Source: Alteromonas mediterranea DE
GTDB taxonomy: Bacteria; Pseudomonadota; Gammaproteobacteria; Enterobacterales; Alteromonadaceae
Length of the DNA: 11,144 bases
Reading direction: 5' to 3'
NCBI RefSeq assembly: GCF_000020585.3
Contig: NC_011138.3
Location: forward strand, 4,053,684 to 4,064,827
Shown: in pieces, positions 4,732-11,144 of the stretch
Layout: each line of letters opens with the position of its first letter
Numbering within the stretch: position 1 is the first letter of the stretch
Made by a program: the position numbers and the translations under genes
Notes under the pieces: generated by a model
Database searches by the model: none
What the model was told of the DNA's origin: nothing
Seen by the model: the letters and a program-made list of their open reading frames with translations, nothing else

Positions 4732-7700
4732 TTATTCGGCAGTATCTTCGTCTGCACCGGCATTAAGCGCTTCGGTTAGTGCCTGTTCTGCATCAGCGGC
4801 AGATACCGACATTTCTTCGATTTGCTCTTTGCGACGTTGTGCGCGGCGTTCGTGGTAAGCGAAACCGGTACCCGCTGGAATGAGTCGACCAACGATTACG
4901 TTTTCTTTCAGACCGCGTAGGTCATCTTCTTTACCTTGAACCGCAGCTTCAGTTAGCACACGGGTTGTTTCTTGGAACGATGCTGCTGAGATAAATGACT
5001 CAGTAGACAGTGACGCTTTAGTGATACCAAGCAGCTGTGTTTCGTACTGCGCTGGAATCTTACCGAGTTTTTCAATTTCACGGTTCGCCACTTTAACGTT
5101 CGATACTTCAACCTGTTCGCCTTCAAGGAACTGCGTATCGCCAGGACTAGTGATAACACACTTACGTAGCATCTGACGGATAACTACTTCGATGTGTTTA
5201 TCGTTAATCTTAACACCCTGTAGACGGTATACTTCCTGAACTTCGTTCACGATGTAGTTTGCTACTGCTGAGATACCACGTAGACGCAGGATATCGTGTG
5301 GAGACTCTGGACCGTCGGCGATAACTTCGCCTTTTTCCACTTTCTCACCTTCGAACACGTTAAGCTGACGCCACTTAGGAATCATCTCTTCGTATGCATC
5401 ACCTTCAGCTGGTGTAATTACAAGACGCTTCTTACCTTTGGTCTCTTTACCGAAGCCGATAGTACCTGAGATTTCTGCAAGAATTGCAGGCTCTTTAGGC
5501 TTACGTGCTTCAAATAGGTCCGCAACGCGCGGTAGACCACCGGTGATATCACGAGTCTTCGAGCTTTCCTGAGGAATACGTGCAAGCACGTCACCTTCGT
5601 TAGCTACTTTGCCTTCTTTCGCTTCAATCGTTGTGAAGCTTGGAAGACGAATTTCTTGAAGACCGAACTCGTCGCTTTCAAGAATTAGCTTAGGCTCTTT
5701 AGAGTTAACTTTAGCCAGGTCTTTAACTACGATACGGGTTAGACCAGTAAGCTCGTCTTGCTGCATCTCTGTGTTAGAGTCATCAATGTCTGCGAAGCTA
5801 ATCTTAGCTGCACGTTCAGTGATGATTGGGTGACTATGCGGATCCCAGTTAGCAACAACGTCGCCAGCTGCAATAGTTGCACCGTCATCCACGCTAAGTA
5901 CTGCACCGTAAGGTACTTTATAGCGCTCTTTCTCGCGGCCTTGCTCATCGATAACAGTAAGTTCTGTTGAGCGAGAAACGATAACCACTTTGCCGTCAGA
6001 ATTACGTACGAATTTCGCGTTGTGTAGCTTAAGGCTACCCGCAGTTTTAACTTGTACGCTGTTTTCTGCTGATGCTCTTGATGCCGCACCACCGATGTGG
6101 AACGTACGCATGGTAAGCTGTGTACCTGGCTCACCGATTGATTGTGCTGCAATAACACCAACCGATTCACCGCTACCGACCATGTGACCGCGTGCAAGGT
6201 CACGACCGTAACACTTAGCACAAACACCGAAGTCGTTGTCACACGTGATAACAGAGCGTACTTGGATTTGGTCAACAGAGTTGGCTTCAAGCATGTCTAC
6301 TAGCGCTTCGTCTAGTAGTACATTACGCTCTACCAATACTTCATCAGTACCAGGCTTAATAACATCTTCAGCAACTACACGACCTAGTACACGCTCGCGA
6401 AGTGGTTCAACAACGTCACCACCTTCGATTAGTGGTGTCATTTGAACACCTTCGAATGTGCCACAGTCGTCGTTAGTGATTACCAAGTCCTGTGCAACGT
6501 CTACTAGACGACGTGTTAGGTAACCCGAGTTAGCTGTCTTAAGTGCGGTATCCGCTAGACCTTTACGCGCACCGTGAGTTGAGATGAAGTACTGTAGTAC
6601 GTTCAGACCTTCACGGAAGTTCGCCGTAATTGGGGTTTCGATGATTGAGCCATCTGGCTTAGCCATCAGACCACGCATACCTGCTAGCTGACGAATCTGA
6701 GCGGCACTACCACGAGCACCCGAGTCGGCCATCATGTAAACAGAGTTAAATGATTGCTGCTCTTCTTCTTCGCCATCGCGGTTAATTACGATGTCAGTCT
6801 TAAGGTTATCCATCATGGCCTTAGCAACTTTTTCGTTGGCATTTGACCAGATATCGATAACTTTGTTGTAACGCTCACCCGCGGTAACAAGACCGTTTTG
6901 GAACTGTTCCTGAATTTCGATAACTTCTGCTTCTGCCGCGTCGATGATTTCTTTCTTAGCAGCAGGGATTACCATATCGTCGATACCAACTGACGCACCC
7001 GCGATCATCGCGTAGTGGAAACCGGTATACATGATTTGGTCAGCAGCAATTACTGTATCTTTCAAGCCTAGCGTACGGTAGCAAGCATTCAATAGTCTTG
7101 AAATCTGCTTTTTACCCATGGCTTGGTTGATGATTTCAAACGGTAGACCCTTTGGAAGGATCAATGAGAAAATTGCACGACCAACAGTAGTGTCAGTAAG
7201 CGTTACTTTCTCAGTTTTGTTGCCATCTTCATCGATGTCGTACTCAGTAATACGTACTTTAACGCGTGAGTGAAGCTCCGCATTACCTGTACGGTATGCT
7301 TTTTCTGCTTCATTCGGGCTGGTAAATACCATGCCTTCGCCTAAGCCGTTTACTTTGTCACGCGTCAGGTAATAAAGACCTAATACAACGTCCTGTGAAG
7401 GTACGATGATTGGCTCACCGTTCGCTGGCGACAGGATGTTGTTCGTTGACATCATAAGTGCACGTGCTTCTAGCTGTGCTTCGATCGTCAACGGTACGTG
7501 TACCGCCATTTGGTCACCATCGAAGTCGGCGTTATACGCCGCACACACTAGCGGGTGAAGCTGAATCGCTTTACCTTCGATTAGTGTAGGTTCGAATGCT
7601 TGGATACCCAAACGGTGAAGTGTAGGTGCACGGTTAAGTAGTACCGGGTGTTCGCGGATAACGTCATCTAGTACGTCCCAAACCTCTGGTGCTTCGCGCT

Positions 7701-8904
7701 CTACAAGCTTCTTAGCTGCTTTAATTGTTGTCGCAAGACCACGACCTTCTAGCTTACCGTAGATAAACGGCTTAAATAGCTCAAGTGCCATCTTCTTAGG
7801 AAGACCACACTGGTGAAGACGTAGCGTTGGACCAACGGTAATTACAGAACGGCCAGAATAGTCAACACGCTTACCAAGAAGGTTTTGACGGAAACGACCT
7901 TGCTTACCCTTGATCATGTCTGCAAGCGACTTAAGTGGACGCTTGTTAGAACCAGTGATCGCACGGCCACGACGTCCGTTATCTAGAAGCGCATCAACAG
8001 ACTCTTGAAGCATACGCTTTTCGTTGCGTACGATAATGTCTGGAGCAGCTAGGTCTAGAAGACGCTTAAGACGGTTGTTACGGTTAATTACACGACGGTA
8101 TAGGTCGTTAAGGTCAGACGTTGCAAAACGGCCGCCATCTAGTGGAACTAGAGGACGAAGGTCCGGTGGAAGTACCGGAAGTACCGTCATAATCATCCAC
8201 TCTGGCTTGTTGCCAGACTGCTGGAATGACTCAAGCAACTTAAGACGCTTAGTAATTTTCTTACGCTTCGTTTCAGAGTTGATTGAAGGCAGCTCTTCAC
8301 GCATAGCCGCAACGTCTGCGTCTACGTCAAGTACTGTTAGAAGATCGAATACTGCTTCAGCACCCATCTTCGCATCAAACTCATCACCGTGCTCTTCAAG
8401 TGCATCCAAGTACTCTTCTTCGTTAAGAAGTTGGCTGCGCTCAAGGGTCGTCATACCTGGCTCTGTTACCACGTATGATTCAAAGTAAAGTACGCGTTCG
8501 ATATCACGAAGTGTCATATCAAGCATTAAGCCGATACGAGACGGAAGTGATTTAAGGAACCAGATGTGTGCAACCGGGCTAGCTAGCTCGATGTGACCCA
8601 TACGCTCACGACGTACTTTAGTCAGTGTAACTTCAACGCCACACTTCTCACAGATAACACCACGGTGCTTAAGGCGCTTGTACTTGCCGCAAAGACATTC
8701 ATAGTCTTTTACCGGACCGAAGATACGCGCACAGAACAGACCGTCACGCTCAGGCTTGAACGTACGGTAGTTAATTGTTTCAGGCTTTTTAACTTCACCG
8801 AATGACCATGAACGAATCATGTCAGGTGAAGACAGACCGATTCGAATATTATCGAATTCTTCAGTCTTGTTTTGTTGCTTTAGAAACTTTAATAAGTCTT
8901 TCAC
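4732..8904 (-). CDS. rpoC: DNA-directed RNA polymerase subunit beta'
   Basis: Beta' supplies the catalytic Mg site, bridge helix, trigger loop and clamp of RNA polymerase. The product is 1390 residues (E. coli 1407). The first Zn site is Cys70, 72, 85 and 88. The catalytic motif NADFDGD is at 458-464 with Asp460, 462 and 464. The second Zn site is Cys814, 888, 895 and 898. The trigger-loop region includes Met932, Arg933 and His936. These numbers equal those of E. coli, so there is no net indel before residue 940 or so. The length difference lies mostly in the trigger-loop insertion (SI3), which appears about 14 residues shorter than E. coli as I recall it. The protein ends in an acidic tail (GADEDTAE). 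Translation starts at GTG, supported by GGGAG six bases upstream and by the conserved MKDLLKF N-terminus. The gene lies 81 nt after rpoB, in the same operon. Confidence 0.99.
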   Translation of the reverse strand: MKDLLKFLKQQNKTEEFDNIRIGLSSPDMIRSWSFGEVKKPETINYRTFKPERDGLFCARIFGPVKDYECLCGKYKRLKHRGVICEKCGVEVTLTKVRRERMGHIELASPVAHIWFLKSLPSRIGLMLDMTLRDIERVLYFESYVVTEPGMTTLERSQLLNEEEYLDALEEHGDEFDAKMGAEAVFDLLTVLDVDADVAAMREELPSINSETKRKKITKRLKLLESFQQSGNKPEWMIMTVLPVLPPDLRPLVPLDGGRFATSDLNDLYRRVINRNNRLKRLLDLAAPDIIVRNEKRMLQESVDALLDNGRRGRAITGSNKRPLKSLADMIKGKQGRFRQNLLGKRVDYSGRSVITVGPTLRLHQCGLPKKMALELFKPFIYGKLEGRGLATTIKAAKKLVEREAPEVWDVLDDVIREHPVLLNRAPTLHRLGIQAFEPTLIEGKAIQLHPLVCAAYNADFDGDQMAVHVPLTIEAQLEARALMMSTNNILSPANGEPIIVPSQDVVLGLYYLTRDKVNGLGEGMVFTSPNEAEKAYRTGNAELHSRVKVRITEYDIDEDGNKTEKVTLTDTTVGRAIFSLILPKGLPFEIINQAMGKKQISRLLNACYRTLGLKDTVIAADQIMYTGFHYAMIAGASVGIDDMVIPAAKKEIIDAAEAEVIEIQEQFQNGLVTAGERYNKVIDIWSNANEKVAKAMMDNLKTDIVINRDGEEEEQQSFNSVYMMADSGARGSAAQIRQLAGMRGLMAKPDGSIIETPITANFREGLNVLQYFISTHGARKGLADTALKTANSGYLTRRLVDVAQDLVITNDDCGTFEGVQMTPLIEGGDVVEPLRERVLGRVVAEDVIKPGTDEVLVERNVLLDEALVDMLEANSVDQIQVRSVITCDNDFGVCAKCYGRDLARGHMVGSGESVGVIAAQSIGEPGTQLTMRTFHIGGAASRASAENSVQVKTAGSLKLHNAKFVRNSDGKVVIVSRSTELTVIDEQGREKERYKVPYGAVLSVDDGATIAAGDVVANWDPHSHPIITERAAKISFADIDDSNTEMQQDELTGLTRIVVKDLAKVNSKEPKLILESDEFGLQEIRLPSFTTIEAKEGKVANEGDVLARIPQESSKTRDITGGLPRVADLFEARKPKEPAILAEISGTIGFGKETKGKKRLVITPAEGDAYEEMIPKWRQLNVFEGEKVEKGEVIADGPESPHDILRLRGISAVANYIVNEVQEVYRLQGVKINDKHIEVVIRQMLRKCVITSPGDTQFLEGEQVEVSNVKVANREIEKLGKIPAQYETQLLGITKASLSTESFISAASFQETTRVLTEAAVQGKEDDLRGLKENVIVGRLIPAGTGFAYHERRAQRRKEQIEEMSVSAADAEQALTEALNAGADEDTAE

Positions 8905-8915
8905 ATTACTCTCCC
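8902..8915 (-). promoter_or_regulatory. rpoC ribosome binding site with overlapping ATG-TGA
   Basis: GGGAG (8915-8911) is followed by AGTAAT and the GTG start of rpoC (8904-8902). Two bases earlier, out of frame, lies an ATG (8906-8904) that is followed directly by TGA, so ATGTGA contains the real GTG. The GTG is chosen because only this frame gives the conserved MKDLLKF start. The ATG could only make a start-stop dead end. Confidence 0.75.
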
Positions 8916-8933
8916 AGCGGAGTCAGTCTCTAG

Positions 8934-8955
8934 AACCCGGCGCAAGCGCCGGGCC
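8934..8955 (-). promoter_or_regulatory. GC-rich hairpin in the rpoB-rpoC gap
   Basis: On the coding strand CCCGGCG (8953-8947) pairs perfectly with CGCCGGG (8942-8936) around CTTG, and two outer G-U pairs can be added. CUUG is a known stable tetraloop. The bases that follow (UUCUAG) are not a U run, so termination is unlikely. A role as an RNA processing site, decay barrier or modulator of rpoC translation is more plausible. The stem ends about 20 nt before the rpoC Shine-Dalgarno. Confidence 0.65.
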
Positions 8956-8967
8956 ATCTCATAACAT

Positions 8968-8985
8968 TACGCGGCGATTGCCGTA
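8968..8985 (-). promoter_or_regulatory. Weak hairpin directly after the rpoB stop
   Basis: Directly after the rpoB TAA the coding strand reads a CGGC/GCCG stem around AATC, extendable by two pairs across a 2-nt bulge. It is short and may be incidental. It is listed because it sits next to the stronger rpoB-rpoC hairpin and the two could fold as a tandem unit. Confidence 0.3.
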
Positions 8986-11144
8986 TTACTTTTCTTCAAG
9001 CTCGATGTTGATACCCAACGAGCGAATTTCTTTAAGTAGTACGTTGAATGATTCTGGCATGCCAGGTTCCATTCTGTGGTCGCCATCGACGATGTTCTTG
9101 TACATCTTGGTACGGCCGTTAACGTCATCTGACTTAACAGTAAGCATTTCCTGAAGGGTATATGCTGCACCGTATGCTTCAAGTGCCCACACTTCCATCT
9201 CACCGAAGCGCTGACCACCAAACTGTGCTTTACCACCAAGAGGCTGCTGTGTAACAAGGCTGTAAGAACCCGTAGAACGCGCGTGCATCTTGTCGTCTAC
9301 TAAGTGGTTCAGTTTCAGCATGTACATGTAACCAACCGTAACTGGACGCTCAAACTCGCGACCGGTACGACCGTCGAACAATGAAATCTGACCGCTTTCT
9401 GGAATATCAGCAAGCTTCAGCATTTCTTTGATTTCAGATTCACGAGCACCATCAAATACTGGTGTTGCAATTGGAACACCCTTACGAAGGTTTTCCGCTA
9501 AGCGACGTACTTCGTGGTCTGTGAAGTTATCGATGTCAACTTCTTGGTGATTTTCACCAAGCTCGTACACCTTCTTCAAGAACTCACGCAGTTCAGCCAG
9601 CTCACGCTGCTCTTTAATCATGCGATCAATCTTCACACCAAGACCGTGTGCAGCCATACCCAAGTGCGTTTCTAGGATCTGACCGATGTTCATACGAGAC
9701 GGTACACCTAGTGGGTTAAGAACGATATCTACCGGCGTACCGTTAGCATCGTATGGCATGTCTTCTACAGGCTGGATAGTCGAGATAACACCTTTGTTAC
9801 CGTGACGACCGGCCATCTTGTCACCCGGTTGGATGTGACGCTTAACCGCAAGGTAAACCTTAACAATCTTAAGTACGCCAGGTGCTAGGTCATCGCCTTG
9901 TGTGATCTTACGACGCTTAGTTTCAAACTTCTTATCGAAGTCCGCTTTAATTTCAGCGTGTTGATCAGCGATTTGGTCTAGCTCTAGCTGTGCATCTTCG
10001 CTGTTAAGTGCAATTTCAAACCACTTTTCACGCGGTAGGCTGTCAAGCTTAGCTTGGTCAACACCAGCACGTAGAAGCGCAGTTTGTGCACGAGCAAAAA
10101 TACCGTCTGCAAGAATTTCGAACTCGTCAGTAAGGTCTTTCTTAACCTGACGTAGCTGCATGTCTTCAATTTCAAGCGCGCGCTTATCTTTCTCTACACC
10201 GTCACGGGTAAATACTTGAACGTCAATTACGGTACCGTGAACAGAGTTAGGTACACGTAGCGACGTATCTTTAACGTCAGACGCTTTTTCACCGAAGATT
10301 GCACGTAGTAGTTTCTCTTCTGGCGTAAGCTGAGTTTCACCTTTAGGCGTTACTTTACCTACTAGGATGTCACCGCCTTTCACTTCCGCACCAATGTAAA
10401 CAACACCTGATTCATCAAGCTTGCTTAGTGCAGATTCACCCACGTTCGGGATATCAGAAGAAATTTCTTCTGGCCCAAGCTTAGTATCACGAGCGATACA
10501 GCTAAGCTCTTGAATGTGGATTGTAGTGAAACGGTCTTCCTGTGCTACACGCTCAGAAATAAGGATTGAATCCTCAAAGTTGTAACCATTCCAAGGCATG
10601 AACGCAATACGCATGTTCTGACCAAGTGCAAGGTCACCTAGGTCTGTTGAAGGACCGTCAGCTAGCACGTCACCAGTAACAATCGGGTCGCCAACGCTAC
10701 AGGTAGGCTTCTGATTGATACAAGTGTTCTGGTTAGAACGCGTGTATTTAGTCAGGTTGTAGATATCGATACCTGCTTCACCTGGAAGCATTTCATCTTC
10801 GTCTACTTTAATTACGATACGGCTGGCATCAACATAGTCAACCACACCACCGCGCTTAGCAACTACAGTAACACCTGAGTCAACCGCGATAGTTCTTTCC
10901 ATACCGGTACCAACTAGCGGCTTATCAGCGCGTAGTGTAGGTACTGCCTGACGTTGCATGTTCGCACCCATAAGTGCACGGTTTGCGTCATCGTGCTCTA
11001 GGAACGGAATAATGCTTGCCGCAATTGAAACGATTTGCTGTGGTGAAACGTCCATGTATTTGATGTCTTCAGTCGGCATCAAAGTAGTTTCACCGCGGTG
11101 ACGACAAGGAATTAGGTCGTCAACCAACTCGCCATTCTCAGTCA
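8986..11144 (-). CDS. rpoB: DNA-directed RNA polymerase subunit beta (C-terminal part)
   Basis: Beta forms one pincer of RNA polymerase and contacts the RNA-DNA hybrid and the catalytic centre. The frame runs off the right edge with five further codons beyond the TTG at 11127-11125, so that TTG is not the start. The visible part matches E. coli beta residues of roughly 624 to 1342. With an offset of 628 from that TTG, the FEDS motif falls on Glu813/Asp814 and the [12 protein letters not shown] motif on Lys1065/Lys1073. The flap ([19 protein letters not shown]), the dispensable insertion equivalent to SI2, and the C-terminal clamp segment ([18 protein letters not shown]) are all present. The main rifampicin clusters (E. 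coli 507-533 and 563-572) lie outside the window. The gene is followed after 81 nt by rpoC. Confidence 0.98.
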   Translation of the reverse strand, partial: TENGELVDDLIPCRHRGETTLMPTEDIKYMDVSPQQIVSIAASIIPFLEHDDANRALMGANMQRQAVPTLRADKPLVGTGMERTIAVDSGVTVVAKRGGVVDYVDASRIVIKVDEDEMLPGEAGIDIYNLTKYTRSNQNTCINQKPTCSVGDPIVTGDVLADGPSTDLGDLALGQNMRIAFMPWNGYNFEDSILISERVAQEDRFTTIHIQELSCIARDTKLGPEEISSDIPNVGESALSKLDESGVVYIGAEVKGGDILVGKVTPKGETQLTPEEKLLRAIFGEKASDVKDTSLRVPNSVHGTVIDVQVFTRDGVEKDKRALEIEDMQLRQVKKDLTDEFEILADGIFARAQTALLRAGVDQAKLDSLPREKWFEIALNSEDAQLELDQIADQHAEIKADFDKKFETKRRKITQGDDLAPGVLKIVKVYLAVKRHIQPGDKMAGRHGNKGVISTIQPVEDMPYDANGTPVDIVLNPLGVPSRMNIGQILETHLGMAAHGLGVKIDRMIKEQRELAELREFLKKVYELGENHQEVDIDNFTDHEVRRLAENLRKGVPIATPVFDGARESEIKEMLKLADIPESGQISLFDGRTGREFERPVTVGYMYMLKLNHLVDDKMHARSTGSYSLVTQQPLGGKAQFGGQRFGEMEVWALEAYGAAYTLQEMLTVKSDDVNGRTKMYKNIVDGDHRMEPGMPESFNVLLKEIRSLGINIELEEK

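Noticed and set aside
5739..6290. 183-codon open frame on the minus strand in another frame of rpoC
   Set aside because: Fully contained in the conserved beta' reading frame, no plausible start signal or recognisable protein.
8024..8488. 154-codon open frame on the plus strand inside rpoC
   Set aside because: Antisense to a conserved part of rpoC, low-complexity Ser/Arg-rich product, no ribosome binding site; a by-product of codon use on the other strand.
11125..11127. TTG as a possible rpoB start codon
   Set aside because: The frame stays open to the window edge and the protein here corresponds to about residue 629 of E. coli beta, so the gene is simply truncated by the window.

Overview
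The window is a stretch of the conserved transcription/translation core of a gammaproteobacterium. Every gene lies on the minus strand. In transcription order, from right to left, they are rpoB (3' part only), rpoC, rpsL, rpsG, fusA and tuf: the end of the beta operon followed directly by the str operon. Proteins align without gaps to my memory of the E. coli numbering over long stretches (beta' Zn and catalytic residues fall on identical numbers). The EF-G C-terminus (a TPEDWMGD segment, ending ESRI) and the intergenic repeat at the left edge look most like Alteromonadales, probably Alteromonas or a close relative. That placement comes from recall, not from a search.

Layout. 11144-8986: C-terminal half of the RNA polymerase beta subunit, cut by the window edge. 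8985-8905: rpoB-rpoC gap with two hairpins. 8904-4732: complete rpoC with a GTG start. 4731-4423: a 309-nt gap, the densest regulatory stretch here. It holds a 24-nt perfect palindrome just after rpoC, an inverted repeat, a near-consensus sigma70 promoter (TTGACA, 17 nt, TAATAT) with a GC-rich discriminator, and an intrinsic terminator hairpin whose 5' arm overlaps the predicted transcription start. Three more tandem hairpins follow before the rpsL Shine-Dalgarno. 4422-4048: rpsL. 4047-3973: gap with small hairpins, the position where S7 autoregulation acts in E. coli. 3972-3502: rpsG. 3474-1372: fusA. 1371-1309: gap with a coding-strand-specific hairpin followed by four U. 1308-124: tuf. 101-72: a symmetric intrinsic terminator closing the str operon. 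57-1: part of what I recall as a dispersed intergenic repeat; the S10 operon does not follow within the visible 123 nt.

The genes make the catalytic subunits of RNA polymerase, two 30S proteins governing decoding and 30S assembly, and the two main elongation GTPases. The arrangement couples RNA polymerase and ribosome synthesis. The 309-nt gap appears to insulate the str operon from rpoBC read-through while giving it its own strong, probably growth-rate or stringently controlled promoter.

I found no mobile element, CRISPR array, RNA gene or unknown protein system. The most noteworthy signals are non-coding: the promoter-inside-terminator arrangement and the structured rpsL leader.
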